A stretch of 64,000 nucleotides of DNA, taken from contig NC_052666.1 of assembly GCF_016802725.1 (NCBI RefSeq), positions 9,976,375 to 10,040,374 on the forward strand, in the 5' to 3' direction. The stretch is from Solenopsis invicta (taxonomy: Eukaryota; Arthropoda; Insecta; Hymenoptera; Formicidae). The notes below the pieces were generated by a model, which did not search any database, was not told where the DNA came from, and saw nothing but the letters and a program-made list of their open reading frames with translations. Of this stretch, positions 53,158 to 64,000 are shown one piece after another; positions within the stretch are counted from its first letter, which is position 1, and every line of letters begins with the position of its first letter. A program made the position numbers and the translations under genes.

Positions 53158-56100
53158 ATGCAGTCTTCTCACGTCACACGTTTTGAATCCCTTAACCGAG
53201 AGAACTACGACACTTGAAAGATTCATATGGAGGCGCTTCTGATTAAAAATGACGAATGAGAATTCGTAAGCGGTACGTACACAAAACCCGAGCCGATCGC
53301 AGGCAATGCCGAGAATGCCGCAGCTATTTCCGCTTGGTTAAAGGGCGATAGCAAAGCTCGTTCTGATATCATCCTCGCGTGTTGTGTGGCTTAAATTGGA
53401 GTTTATTTACCAGTCGAAAGGGCCGGCGCGAAAAGCGACCCTTTTGAAAAGATTAATGCTTCACCGAATGAAGAACTCTGATATTCGAGAGCACGTCGGT
53501 TTATTTTTCAATGCCGTCGATAAGCTGAAAGATATGGATGTGGATATAAATAACGACGTTTTAACTATAGCGTTGTTATACAGCTTGCCGCCAAGTTTTG
53601 AAAATTTTCGCGTGGCGATCGAATCGCGCGATGACTTGCCGGATCTGGATGCCTTACGTGTGAAGATCATCGAGGAATCTGATGCTTATCGTCACGAGAA
53701 AAGTTCCGGATCAACAGCGATGCTCGCGAAATCGTTTCAGAAGAGCACATAGCAGAACTCCGGAAAATTTGGAAGCAAAAAGGAGATCAAGAACAAGAAG
53801 AACAAAATCAACTGTTCAATTTGCAACTTCTTTGAACATAAAGATGTCAATTGTCGTAAAAATCCAAACAAAAATTCCACTGAACAAAAGTCATCGGAAC
53901 AAGTCTCGCTATGTGTCGGAGAAGTTTTTCTGACAAATCCTGAAGATCGAGCTCGCCGATGGTGCTTGGACAGTGGAGCGACTACGCATTTGTGCAGCAA
54001 CGCCGGATCTTTCGTATCTACAGACTTCACAAAACACGAGAGATTAAATCTCGCCAACAGCGACTACACAGAAAGCATAGCCGAGGGCACTGTCAAGTTC
54101 AAGGCTAATGTTTTTGGAGCGATGAAAGAGGTCTCATTGCAGAACACTTTATATGTTCCTGACCTACAAACAAATCTTCTTTCGGTAGGTAAAATTACTG
54201 AACAGGGACTCAAAGTGATTTTTTACAGAAACACTGCATCTATGACGGATCTTGATGGAAACCTGAAGCTCGTCGCTGAGAAGATCGACGGATTGTATTA
54301 CGTCCGAGAACACGAGGAAGTCGTTCACGCCGTAACTGGCTCCGGAACTCCCCTCTCAGTCTCTTCAGATAGCAAAATTTCATGGCATCGACGTCTTGGA
54401 CACCTTAATATGGCAGATCTTCGCGAAGCGGAGAGAAGTGAAGCTATACTTGGTCTCACTCGAAAGGAGCTCGGAAACAATGTGAAATGTGACATCTGCA
54501 CCAAGGCCAAGATGTCTCGCAAGTCTTTTTTAAGACAGTCGTCTCGAGAATCTGAACTTCTGGACATTGTGCATTCTGATGTTTGTGGACCAATGCGTGT
54601 CGCTTCAATCGGCAACGCAAAGTATTACATCAAATTCATTGATGATCACTCTCACTGGTGTGAAGTAAAATTTTTGAAGTCCAAAGACGAAGTTTTCAAA
54701 GCCACTAAAGAATACATCGCTCTGGTGGAAAACCAGAAGGGACGTTCTGTTAAATATTTGCAGACTGATAACGGACGAGAGTACCTGAGCAACAAATTCG
54801 AGGAATATCTCAAGATACGGGGCATCACAAGACGATTGACGATTCCGTATAATCTGGAACAAAATGGTATTGCCGAGCGCAAAAATCGTACATTATTTAA
54901 CATGGCTCGCTGTTTATTGTTTCAGTCTGGTTTACCTTCGCATTTCTGGGCTGAAGCCGTCAACACTGCAAATTATATTCGCAACAGATGTCCTACTAAA
55001 AGTCTAAAAGGGAAGACGCCTCACGAGATATGGACCGGGCAACCGCCTGACGTAAGCCATCTTCACGAATTCGGTATGCGAGTTTTCTGTCTTGACCGCG
55101 CTCCTGGGAAGGGGAAGCTGGATCCTCGATCTAAAAATGGTATTCTCGTTGAATTTTCCGAGGAGAGCAAAGGTTATCGAATCTGAATACCCGAGGACAG
55201 GAAGGTCGTCATATAATGGGACGTGAAATTTTCCGGAAAGTCTACACATTGAGACGCCTTCAAATTTAGGATTTGAAAACCAGAGGCCGGAGGTCTTCGA
55301 GGGAAAGCGGGAAGAAGATCTCAAATTTATCGATGTGAATCTCCTAAATCCTTTAGTCGACAATGTCACTCCTTTTTCCGTGGAGTCGCAGCCGGATCCG
55401 CAGCCTGAGTCGCAGCCGGAGAATCATTTTCTGGATCAGCATCATCTCGAAGATTCGTCACCGGAGTCGTCTGAAGAAGAATTCTATGATTTGCCTAATA
55501 ATGTTCCTGCGGAGAAGCCCGAGGCAGCATTTTTCAGAGACGAGACGCCCACTGTGAGACGTGGAAAAAGCAGACCGCGTCTTATCCGCATTGGTAATCG
55601 AGGACGTCCCCACAGACTTTTCCACGAGGCTATGATCTGCGATGTTAATTCGGAGCAAATTCTACTCTCCGAAGTACCTATGCGTCAGGCGCTCACTGGT
55701 CCGGACTCATCCGAGTAGGAGGATGCTATGGTCGAAGAGATACGTTCGATACTCAAAAATAATACCTGGGAACTCGTTGATCGTTCGAAAGACTCGACTG
55801 TCATCGGAAGTCGAATGGTACTCCGAAATAAAATCGGAGCAAACAACAAAATCGAACGAAGAAAAACTCGTCTGGTAGCGCAAGGTTTTTCGCAATTACC
55901 AAGTGTGCATTTTAATCAGACATTTGCCCCTGTCGCACGTCTGAGCTCGATTCGTCTCATCGCCGCTCTCTCTGCTCAATTCAATATGAAGATTTGGCAG
56001 TTTGACATCACTACAGCTTACTTAAACGGAGAGCTCGAGGAGGTGATTCACATGGAGCCGCCGAAGTTTTCCACAGAGATGCTTGAAATTCTTATTGAAG

Positions 56101-57271
56101 AGAAAAACTCGAATATCGCAGGAAAGGCAAAGAAGATGCTGAGCGAGTTTAAAAAAGGCGACAAAGTTTGTTTGCTGAAAAAGTCTCTCTACGGCTTACG
56201 TCAAGCCGGAAGATAATGGCACGCCAAGCTACGAGATGCTTTACTTTATTTCGGAGCTTCACCTTCGCAGGGAGATCCATGCCTATACTTTAAGAGATAC
56301 GGAAAAGACGTCACGCTCATCGCAATATATGTTGATGACATTATTGTGGCCTCCAGTCATCCGGACTCAATTTCCGAACTCGGAAAAGTGATTTCTTCTC
56401 GATTTGATGTTAAGGATCTTGGACCTGTAAATTTCTGTCTGGGGATAAAATTCAGACAAATCAAAGGTCAAGTAATCTTAAATCAGGCAGTCTATGTCGA
56501 AAATTTGTTGGAACGATTCGGAATGGCGGATGCTAAACCATTAACTACACTAATAGTTGTTAACGCAAAACTCTTCAAGAAAGCCGATCCGGACGAGTTA
56601 GAAGACGACGTACTTTACCGGGAGCTCGTCGGTTGTCTTACGTATCTCGCCCTGACAACAAGACCCGACATTGCTTATGCCGCCAGCTGCCTGGATCAAT
56701 TTAACAACTCCTACGGGAAAATTCATTGGACCGCAGCGAAACGTGTCCTGCGTTACCTTAAAGGTACAAAAGAACTAGGTCTCACATTTATCAGAGATTC
56801 TAAGCCTTTGCGAGGGTATGTCGACTCGGACTGGGAAAACTGTCCAAATAATCGTCGCTCTTACTTTGGATACGTTTTTTTGTTAAGTGGATGCCCAGTA
56901 TCTTGGGAGTCTCGGAAGCAGAGGACTGTAGCCTTAAGTTTTACTGAGGCCAAGTACATGTCCTTGACTGATGGAACCAAGGAGTCAATATATTTGACAC
57001 GTCTTCTTCAAGAGCTTGGTTTTCCGGAATTACTCGACCCCGTACTGTTCATTGACAATTAGGGAGCGTTGAAACTTGCCGAAAACCCGATTTTTCATGG
57101 TCGAAGCAAACACATCGACGTTCGTCATCATTTCGTGCGTCAAGCCCTACAAGATCAACTTCTACGGCTTGAACATGTTTCAACTGAAGAAAATGTTGCC
57201 GATTTATTCACCAAGGCTCTAGCAAGACCCAGATTAATCGAATTGATAAGACTGACAGGATTACTTCATTG
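53158..57271 (+). pseudogene. Copia-2 Gag-Pol, multiply disabled
   Basis: Gag begins near 53158 (MQSSHVTRFESLNREN) and hits stops within 20 codons. Later pieces: gag 53384-53752; protease CLDSGATTHLC (53958-53990); integrase with IVHSDVCGPM, LQTDNGREYL and NGIAERKNRTL (to 55186); linker 55335-55718; RT with FDITTAYLNGELEE, YGLRQAGR and IYVDDIIVA (55728-56400); RNase H with DSDWENCPNN and FTEAKYMSL (to 57271). Several stops sit where relatives have Trp or Gln (for example TAA after QAGR, TAG after FIDN), so single transitions explain them. Not functional. Confidence 0.92.
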
Positions 57272-57323
57272 AAGAACTTGGAACCATCATCCGATATTTA
57301 GTCGTGCTCGTTTCGAGGGGAAA

Positions 57324-57612
57324 TGTTGGAAAATATATTTCGATATAATTTCTTTTTATATTTTAGCGTAACGAGCATTTTTGTATTTAAATCTAAGCGG
57401 CTCACTTCGTTGATGTTTCAAACCCAAATAATTAATTTTTTTTTTATTTTCCGTGCGTGTAGACCCCGTGAAGTCTTATGTCATTACAACCGCTTATTTG
57501 AAATTGTATTCAGATTTCTCTCATCTCGAATATTAAATATTTCAATAATTATAATCGTCTTAAGTGTGTTTTATTGAGCGAACACTATATCGCAATCTAC
57601 GCCTCTACAACA
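57324..57612 (+). repeat. Copia-2 3' LTR
   Basis: 289 bp, preceded by a CGAGGGGAAA polypurine tract at 57314-57323. Confidence 0.94.
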
Positions 57613-58423
57613 AATACTCTCTTTAATTTCTATACAAAACCTAAGTACTATTTGTATTAGCATTAAAAAATTTTCCTATTTCATTAACCCAAGTTGTATT
57701 TGCTTAAAAATTAATATTTTAAATTTAATCCAACCTAAATTTGTTTTTCGAAAAAAAATGTATAAAATTGAGCCAGTATTAAAGAGAATATATTGATGTA
57801 CTGTTTAAAATAACATGTCAATAAAGCTAGTACACCAACATGCGCACAATCACATGAAACATACAAAGGATTTAGTGTTCTTTATGTGCTAATTTATTAC
57901 TCTAATCGCGATTTTTGTGCTACAGCCGTTTAGCCAGAAATCATTTTTCTGCTAACTTTTAAGAAAGTTAGAATGCTCATTAAGAGAAAAAAAGTAAATA
58001 AATGAAATGAGTACGTTAAAACTTAGTGCTAATTATGTGCTTTCAGTATATACACCACAAAATTTTTGTGCTTATCCCCTGAGTTGGTTGTAAACTCAAA
58101 ATATACTTCTGTTTATGTGCTCTCGAAATATGCACAACAAGATTTTTGTGCTCAACTCCTTTGATAGAAAAACCGCCCCCGACGTGGACATTCAAGAAAG
58201 TCAGAATGCTCATTAATTCTTTCAAGACGGTTATATTAAATAGATGGTACACATGTGTGTCTCAAAAGGGTTAAAAGAAAAAAAATCACTTTGTTGTAAT
58301 AATGAGAATAAATTTTTTATTATTTATTGCACATATTTTGTTTATAATACTAAATCGGGTTGTACTTCATATGTTTCCTGCATTAGTGTAATTTTCGGTG
58401 TCATGTCGTCGTACTGAATCCAT
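57613..58423. other. AT-rich stretch with a diverged direct repeat
   Basis: AGTTAGAATGCTCATTAA (57968) recurs as AGTCAGAATGCTCATTAA (58199), and ATGTGCT...TTTTTGTGCT blocks recur at 58034-58075 and 58115-58160, so a unit of about 80-150 bp was duplicated. No gene recognised. Confidence 0.55.
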
Positions 58424-59200
58424 TAACCAAAACAAAATACAAATGCTGTGAAGTAACCAATGCTTCTATTAATTAATCTTGTTTGGATATTAAGTTCTGT
58501 ATAATTAATTAGTCTTATTAATTTATATGTTTCATTATCAGGACTTAAATCAGAACACATAAATTCTTTAGGTATGTCCTGTAATTTTATTAACATATCA
58601 TAAACATCAAATAATATAGTAATTCCTGAAAAAAATCAAAGTTATACATAAGATTTAACATCATCAATTATAAATACACATTTATTTCTATTCACATTTA
58701 ATTCCACAAATAAAGTAAAGAATCTCCTATGAAATATAACGTATTATATCATATCCTATAAGTTTTAATAGATTGTGAGCCAAGAATATACCTGGTAAAA
58801 GTAGTTTTGATTGTTCTGTACCATTGCAATTTTTCCAGCTACACTTAATTACTTCGGGCAACATTACATGTTGTTTTATCACGTCTTTAAATAACGTATC
58901 ATTGAATAAAACATTGCTTCCTATCTGGATTACAATTAATTTTTTCTGGCGTGGTGGACAGCCTTTATTGCAAGAAAATATTTTTTCGAAGCTAGGAGAT
59001 TTTTCAAACAGCATACTGGATAAATGACTTATGCTTGTTTCACAATTAATTATGCTACATTTTGTATATACTGCTTGTTTTATGGGAAATATTTTAGACA
59101 AAATTTGTGTGCGTAGACGGTATGTATGCATCCTCATACCTTTGCTTATAGTATCTAATACTATATCAAACATTGGTACAGTATCTTGTAGTTCATTCAT
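58424..59200 (-). CDS. Unknown Cys-containing protein, two exons likely
   Basis: I do not recognise this gene. Exon 1 (59200 to about 58735) begins MNELQDTVPMFDIVLD and contains spaced cysteines (KCSIINC, SCNKGCPP, IKCSWKNCNG) that look zinc-binding, plus a hydrophobic IVIQIGSNVLF strand. A second exon at 58627-58424 follows a good TTTTTTCAG acceptor and continues openly (FDVYDMLIKLQ to a stop at 58424). The donor is not clear. It is divergent from the gene at 59303 with about 100 bp between. Given the surroundings it may belong to a transposon, but nothing proves this. Confidence 0.5.
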
Positions 59201-59302
59201 CTATAATTGCAAAGCATAAATATAGTAAAAAGAAATTATCATAAATAAGAAAAAGTATATATAAATTATATAGATATAAAAGTATATAAGGTTACTTTCA
59301 TC

Positions 59303-59753
59303 ATGTCTAAGGATTTTGTATATTTATCGAAAAGGCGAAAAAATCAGTTAATTACTAAAGAATTAAGTTATTACCCAAATCCATCTGTATCACATTCAAC
59401 TGTATCAAACATTGCATCGCTACAAGAAACGGATGTTACTTTTAAAAATTTCAATGATATATCTTCCAGTCAAACATGCCAAAATCAAAATAAAAACAAA
59501 ATATTTTACACATAAATAAATAAAATTATTTACTAAATAAATATTAATTAACCAGCAGCAAAATAATTAATGTTAATATAACTACATATATAGAGTAAAA
59601 TTTATTTTAATGTTTACATTAATTTGTTTTATTTTTTTATTTGCAGTTGTGACATCCCAGTATTTTATTACTGATATAGAACTCGACAACACAGTTACCG
59701 AATGGTTGAGGTTTGCAAAACAGCAAGACAGAAGAGATAGAAAAGAAAATGAG
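59303..59753 (+). pseudogene. Unknown gene fragment cut by Copia-3
   Basis: The first open part, from MSKDFVYLSKRRKNQLITKE (59303), is polar and Ser/Asn-rich. A second probable exon starts after TTTATTTGCAG (near 59645) and reads TSQYFITDIELDNTVTEW...KQQDRRDRKENE until the Copia-3 LTR begins at 59754, so the 3' part is separated or lost. The start methionine and head-to-head position with the 59200 gene suggest a shared promoter. Function unknown. Confidence 0.45.
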
Positions 59754-60024
59754 TGTTGAAAAGTCTATTTGTTTATTGAAAATACAGTCGAAAAAGGCTT
59801 TTATATAGTTAGTACAAGTTACATAGACAGACATAAAAGATTATCACAGAGACAACACGACGCTTTACTATAGAGGCGTACAGAGAGTAAGAGCGGATCG
59901 CGTGAGAGAGTTTTGGCGCGCAATCGAGGCACGAAAAAGTCAAGCGTTCAAAGTCTTGTACTTGCAACCTCTCCGCGTTGCCAACTACACACATTCAACG
60001 TCTTGAACACGTATAGTTCCAACA
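59754..60024 (-). repeat. Copia-3 3' LTR
   Basis: On the minus strand it starts TGTTGGAACTATACG and ends GACTTTTCAACA (271 bp). Bounds rest on TG...CA ends and the adjacent polypurine tract, since the other LTR is not visible. Confidence 0.82.
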
Positions 60025-60035
60025 CACCCCCCTGT
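60025..60035 (-). other. Copia-3 polypurine tract
   Basis: ACAGGGGGGTG on the minus strand lies between the pol stop codon and the LTR start. Confidence 0.75.
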
Positions 60036-63000
60036 TCATGACGTCATCCTCAAAATTTCCAGATACTCTGAAATCTTCGCCCATGTTAAGCCCTTCGTTA
60101 ACAAGTCTGCTACCTGCTTATTTGATGGTACGTAGGTAACATCCACGTTCCCTGCTTCCTGCTCTTGTCTAATCCGATGAAAACGTATTTCAATATGTTT
60201 AGTCCTTTTATGGAATTCAGGGTTCTTCGACATAGCTATTGCCGCTTGATTATCTACCCTCAATTCAGTCTTTCCTGCTTGCTTCAGACCAAAAGATTCC
60301 AACAGTGACCGTAACCATAGGAGTTCCTTTAGAGCTTCCGAAATGGACATGTACTCCGCCTCTGTTGACAAAAGTGCTGTAACTCGTTGGAGATTTGATG
60401 ACCAGGATATTGGTGCGTCGTGTAGCATAAACACATATCCAGATGTTGACCTTCTTGACACTAGATCTCCTGCATAGTCGGAATCACAGTATCCAACTAA
60501 TTTATCTTCTGACTTTCTTTTGTAGCACAAAGAAAAACCAATTGTTCCCTTGAAATATTTCATCACATGTTTAATTGCTCTCCAGTGTACTTCCGACGGA
60601 TTATTCGAGAATCTTGCAAGGGTATTCACAGCGTAAGATATGTCTGGTCTCGATATCAACGCAATATAGTTTAGGCTGCCCACTGCTTCTCGATAAGGGA
60701 ATCTCTTTCCAATGATATCCTCTTCATTCTTCTGTTCCATTAATTTGACAGAACTATCCATCGGTGACGTTACTGGTTTACAATCTTGCATCCCAAACCG
60801 ACATAAAGTTCGAGATATGTATCCTTGCTGATTGACATAAATAGTCTTCATTTCTCGATCACGTTTGATATCCATACCAACATAGCATGATGGCTCGTGA
60901 CAAGTAATTTCAAATTTTCTTCTAAGCGACGAAATAAAATCCTTCAGCAATTTATTGCTTTTGCAAACTATGAGTCCATCATCAACGTATAAACATAAAA
61001 TCATCCAGTTATCTGTATTAGCGTCCTTAGTGAAAATACATGGATCCGCATCGGACTGTATCAGGCCATATTCCATTACAAAATCGTTGAAAAAGATATT
61101 CCAATTCCTAGATGCTTGTTTGAGTCCGTAGATACCCTTCTGCAGGAGACAAACACGATGAGTTCCATCATCGTACCCTTCTGGTTGTTGCATATATATC
61201 CTTTCTTTAAGTGGACCATTAAGAAAAGCCGTCTTTATATCAAACTGCGTCATTTCCATATCGTATTTAGCAGCTATTGCCATAACAGTTCTCACTGATT
61301 CATATCTAACTACAGGTGAGAATGTTTCAAAATAGTCTACTCCTTTAGTTTGATTGAAACCTCGAGCCACAAGTCTCGCTTTATATCGTTCAATTGTTCC
61401 ATCTGCTTTTAACTTGGATTTAAAAACCCATCTGCACGAGACTGTAGGTCGATCCTTTGGCAATTCTTCTAGCTTCCACACTTGATTTTTGGTTAATGAC
61501 ATCATTTCTTCATCCATTGCTTTCTTCCAAAGGTGTGCATCTTCTCTAGAAATTGCATCTTCATATGATGTTGGATCCATCGACACTTTCATTGCAGCTA
61601 TGCATGCTAATTTATTTGATCCGCTTCTTAGTTCTCTATCGGTTGAGGGAACTGGCTTCTGAAAATTCTTTGAGCCAACTGGCCGTCCTCTTTTTCTCAT
61701 TTTCAGCAAATCTTCATTTATGTCATCTAACGCTTCTTCATAATCGTTACTTGAACTTACTTCCTCCTTATATGAATTATCTATCGTTTCTTCAGAATCA
61801 TCCTTCTCTTCTTTTTCGTCATTTCCTGAACTTGAGGATTCAATAGCCGGTTCTTCAAAGTCTTCTACTTGCTTGTCGGACGATAAGGGAAATAATACTT
61901 GATTATTTTCATCTGATGAATCTTGAATTATAACATCAGAAACTCTTTCCACAACTTTCCTTGTTGGATCAAAAACTCGATAGATTTTATCAGTTAATCG
62001 ATCATATCCAACAAACACAGTTTTTCTTGACTTTGGATCCATTTTTCGTCTCATTGTGTCAGGAACACGTACAAAAGCTTTTGCACCAAAAATTCGAAGA
62101 TGAGAGATGTTTGGTTTCTTACCATACCATTCATAATATGGTGTTGTATTCATGATTCCTCGATTTGGAATTCGATTTCTAAGATAAGCTGCCGTACCAA
62201 TAGCTTCCGTCCAAAGGAGGTGACGATCCGTTCTTGACAAATCCGTATTAAACAGCAAAGATCGAGCAGTATCACACAAGGTCCTATTTTCTCGTTCTGC
62301 CATTCCATTACATTGTTTAACATTAGGTGGTGATAATTCGTGAATAATGTTTCTTAACTTTAGAACTTCTTTTACATTTTCATTTACATATTCCGTTCCA
62401 TTGTCTGTTCTTAAAGAAATTGCTTTTCTTCCTGTTTCTCTTTCCGCATCAATGAAAAACTGCTTCAGTATGTTTGATACTTCATCTTTCGTTTTCAAAA
62501 AGAAAACTCTCCGATAGCCAGATGCTTCATCTTTCATTGTTAGAAAGTATTTGCATTTATTCCACGACATTATCCCTATATGGCAGACATCCGAATGAAA
62601 ACGCTCACCAGGCAAACAATCTCGTTTTTCTTTAGTAGGATGTTGATTAATTGTTTGCTTACCAAAATGACATGAGTCGCAATCATCTCGCTTTGTGAAA
62701 ATTACCTCAAGACCATCTGTCAAATTATTTTTGCACATTGCTCGTATCGTTTTATCACTTACGTGTCCTAGTCGTTGATGCCATAATCCTATTGACTGTG
62801 CTGCTTTTGCATGAAAAGATGGTGGTTTGACTCGAATGTAGGGAACGTATTGATTTCCAATCCTTTTTCCTCCTAGAATTGTTTCTCGTCCATCTTTTAA
62901 TTGCATGAGCCCATTTCCGTGATAAAAACTATATCCTTTTGTCATTTCCATAAATGTTGTCGAAAATAACGATTCACTGCTCATATCTTCTGCATAGTAT

Positions 63001-64000
63001 ACGTTTTCCCATATTCGTTTAATCCATTTCTTACCATCAATCGACTTTTCAATAGTGATATTACCTATATGAGTTGCTTGTAGAGTTTTACCATTTGCGA
63101 CACTTAATATTAATGGTGTATCCAATTTACGCAGCGACGAAAACCATTCTATGTTTCTTGTTAAGTGTATACTTGCTCCTGAGTCTGCAATAATTTTATT
63201 ATCATCGTTTACCTTGAAGACTGATGACGCTGAAAGACCAACTTCATTCTGTTGACTCTTTGTCTCCTTTTTCTCTTCAGACGATTCCTGTTTTTCCACT
63301 TTTGACCAGCAGTCCTTTTTCATGTGACCGATCTTACCACATTTATGGCATTTACCTGGGAACCTCTTGTTCATTCTCTTCTTCGATTGACTGTTCGTTG
63401 ATTTTGGTCGGATTTTGAATGCTTCATGTGACGTATCATCTGAACGTTCAGTAATGCTTCTCTCTGCATTTGTAAGTTTCTCTAGAAAAGATTCCAAAGA
63501 TGTATCTTCTGACAAAAGTGACCAGCTCGTGACAAAATTATCAAATTCTTTTGGCAGACATCCAAGAATTTTTGCCATTAACAATTTTTCATTAAAATTT
63601 CTACCAAAGTCTTCTGACTCTAACGCTTCGATTCGACGAATGATTACTTTAAGCCCGGCTACGAATGTACCAACCGTACTGTCTGACTTCCATGAGTAGA
63701 CGAAGAATTCACGTAACAATTCTAACAAAACATTTAATGTTTTTGGCTCATAGACGGCTTTAATTCTCTTCAAAATATTTTCTGAAGATTCGCAATCACA
63801 TACCTGGTCGAAGGTCGTATCATCTAACGTTGACCGAATAATCGAACGCGCTTTACTGTCTTTGGCTTTCCAATCCTCTATTTCTTTTTTATTTTTAACA
63901 ACGCCTGCTTCACTTACTTCTTGTGGTTGATTTACATTACCATTGGCGATTTCCCATATCCGATGACTTTCGAGAGCATCTCGAATCTCAATCTTCCAGC
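60036..64000 (-). CDS. gag-pol: Copia-3 Gag-Pol polyprotein, N terminus outside window
   Basis: The minus-strand frame is open from the window end (64000, inside Gag: KIEIRDALESHRIWEI) to the TGA at 60036, over 1320 codons; an internal TTG at 63773 is not the start. Domains in order: Gag, one CCHC knuckle CHKCGKIGHMKKDC (about 63340), protease IADSGASIHLT (about 63180), integrase with WHQRLGHVSD, SDVCHIGIMSW, LRTDNGTEYV and NGMAERENRTL, an acidic Ser/Glu linker (about 61900-61750), reverse transcriptase with FDIKTAFLNGPLKE, YGLKQASRNW and LYVDDGLIV, and RNase H with CDSDYAGD and STEAEYMS. No stop or frameshift is visible in the part present. Confidence 0.95.
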   Translation of the reverse strand, partial: WKIEIRDALESHRIWEIANGNVNQPQEVSEAGVVKNKKEIEDWKAKDSKARSIIRSTLDDTTFDQVCDCESSENILKRIKAVYEPKTLNVLLELLREFFVYSWKSDSTVGTFVAGLKVIIRRIEALESEDFGRNFNEKLLMAKILGCLPKEFDNFVTSWSLLSEDTSLESFLEKLTNAERSITERSDDTSHEAFKIRPKSTNSQSKKRMNKRFPGKCHKCGKIGHMKKDCWSKVEKQESSEEKKETKSQQNEVGLSASSVFKVNDDNKIIADSGASIHLTRNIEWFSSLRKLDTPLILSVANGKTLQATHIGNITIEKSIDGKKWIKRIWENVYYAEDMSSESLFSTTFMEMTKGYSFYHGNGLMQLKDGRETILGGKRIGNQYVPYIRVKPPSFHAKAAQSIGLWHQRLGHVSDKTIRAMCKNNLTDGLEVIFTKRDDCDSCHFGKQTINQHPTKEKRDCLPGERFHSDVCHIGIMSWNKCKYFLTMKDEASGYRRVFFLKTKDEVSNILKQFFIDAERETGRKAISLRTDNGTEYVNENVKEVLKLRNIIHELSPPNVKQCNGMAERENRTLCDTARSLLFNTDLSRTDRHLLWTEAIGTAAYLRNRIPNRGIMNTTPYYEWYGKKPNISHLRIFGAKAFVRVPDTMRRKMDPKSRKTVFVGYDRLTDKIYRVFDPTRKVVERVSDVIIQDSSDENNQVLFPLSSDKQVEDFEEPAIESSSSGNDEKEEKDDSEETIDNSYKEEVSSSNDYEEALDDINEDLLKMRKRGRPVGSKNFQKPVPSTDRELRSGSNKLACIAAMKVSMDPTSYEDAISREDAHLWKKAMDEEMMSLTKNQVWKLEELPKDRPTVSCRWVFKSKLKADGTIERYKARLVARGFNQTKGVDYFETFSPVVRYESVRTVMAIAAKYDMEMTQFDIKTAFLNGPLKERIYMQQPEGYDDGTHRVCLLQKGIYGLKQASRNWNIFFNDFVMEYGLIQSDADPCIFTKDANTDNWMILCLYVDDGLIVCKSNKLLKDFISSLRRKFEITCHEPSCYVGMDIKRDREMKTIYVNQQGYISRTLCRFGMQDCKPVTSPMDSSVKLMEQKNEEDIIGKRFPYREAVGSLNYIALISRPDISYAVNTLARFSNNPSEVHWRAIKHVMKYFKGTIGFSLCYKRKSEDKLVGYCDSDYAGDLVSRRSTSGYVFMLHDAPISWSSNLQRVTALLSTEAEYMSISEALKELLWLRSLLESFGLKQAGKTELRVDNQAAIAMSKNPEFHKRTKHIEIRFHRIRQEQEAGNVDVTYVPSNKQVADLLTKGLTWAKISEYLEILRMTS

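Larger units (their letters stand above)
52747..57612 (+). mobile_element. Ty1/Copia retrotransposon, degraded (Copia-2)
   Basis: LTRs start TGTYGGAAAATATATTTCG and end CTCTACAACA; about 11 substitutions and a 2-bp indel separate the two 290-bp copies. Flanks GATAC and AATAC give an imperfect 5-bp duplication. It is clearly older than Copia-1. The internal region keeps gag-pol order but is broken by many stops. Confidence 0.93.
59754..64000 (-). mobile_element. Ty1/Copia retrotransposon, minus strand, 5' part outside window (Copia-3)
   Basis: The 3' LTR is at 59754-60024, a polypurine tract lies next to it, and the gag-pol frame is open from 60036 to the end of the window. The 5' LTR and primer site lie beyond 64000, so the age and target duplication cannot be judged. 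Confidence 0.93.

Noticed and set aside
52747..57612. Active Copia element
   Set aside because: Multiple stops across gag and pol and about 4% LTR divergence rule out autonomy.

Overview
The window reads as a eukaryotic, insect-type intergenic region that is almost entirely transposable elements. There is no operon structure, no bacterial gene and no recognisable single-copy host gene. Support for an insect, perhaps an ant or other hymenopteran, comes from the AT-rich background, short GT-AG introns (about 60-150 bp), a copia-type half-tRNA(iMet) primer site, and the element mix (BED-finger hAT, TTF-finger hAT, FLYWCH-MULE, a DUF4806-like gene, Tnp2-type transposase, many palindromic MITEs). 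The species assignment is inference.

Layout. 1-6444: AT-rich sequence with a CACG microsatellite, a palindromic MITE, ATTC-type repeats, a tandem duplication and two decayed scraps of a Tnp2/DUF4806 transposon. 6449-14787: a young Ty3/Gypsy element whose 3' LTR is split by a complete BED-finger hAT (11883-14635, exact 8-bp duplication). 14797-15830: a long-TIR element filled with a degenerate minisatellite. 16394-21399: a full-length, apparently intact Copia element inserted inside a tRNA-like sequence. 22014-24086: a five-exon DUF4806-like gene on the minus strand.

25439-44075: the core nest. A minus-strand Tnp2 (CACTA-type) transposase gene lies in three collinear pieces. One break is a 2.66-kb Foldback-like element made of 164-bp tandem repeats in inverted arms with an exact 9-bp duplication. 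The other is a block of about 14 kb carrying a FLYWCH-MULE-RING transposase gene (about 15 exons), two inverted copies of a TTF-finger hAT (one complete, sitting across a splice acceptor of the MULE gene), several palindromic MITEs and a 116-bp tandem array. 44200-49430: foldbacks and giant AT-rich palindromes. 49930-51545: a second Tnp2 relic. 52747-57612: an older, stop-riddled Copia with an internal tRNA(iMet) primer site. 58424-59753: two small divergent unknown genes, one cut by a third Copia (59754 to the window end, minus strand), whose reading frame is open.

How the parts relate. Insertion order can be read from interruptions: Tnp2 gene first, then Foldback and MULE block, then hAT-B inside the MULE gene; Gypsy, then hAT-A inside its LTR; tRNA-like sequence, then Copia-1. 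Likely active or recently active units, from open frames and near-identical LTRs or exact duplications, are Copia-1, Copia-3, hAT-A and Gypsy (the last with two frameshifts). The 9-bp duplication links the Foldback to MULE-type transposases, and a MULE transposase gene lies 4 kb away. Whether it moves the Foldback is a testable inference.
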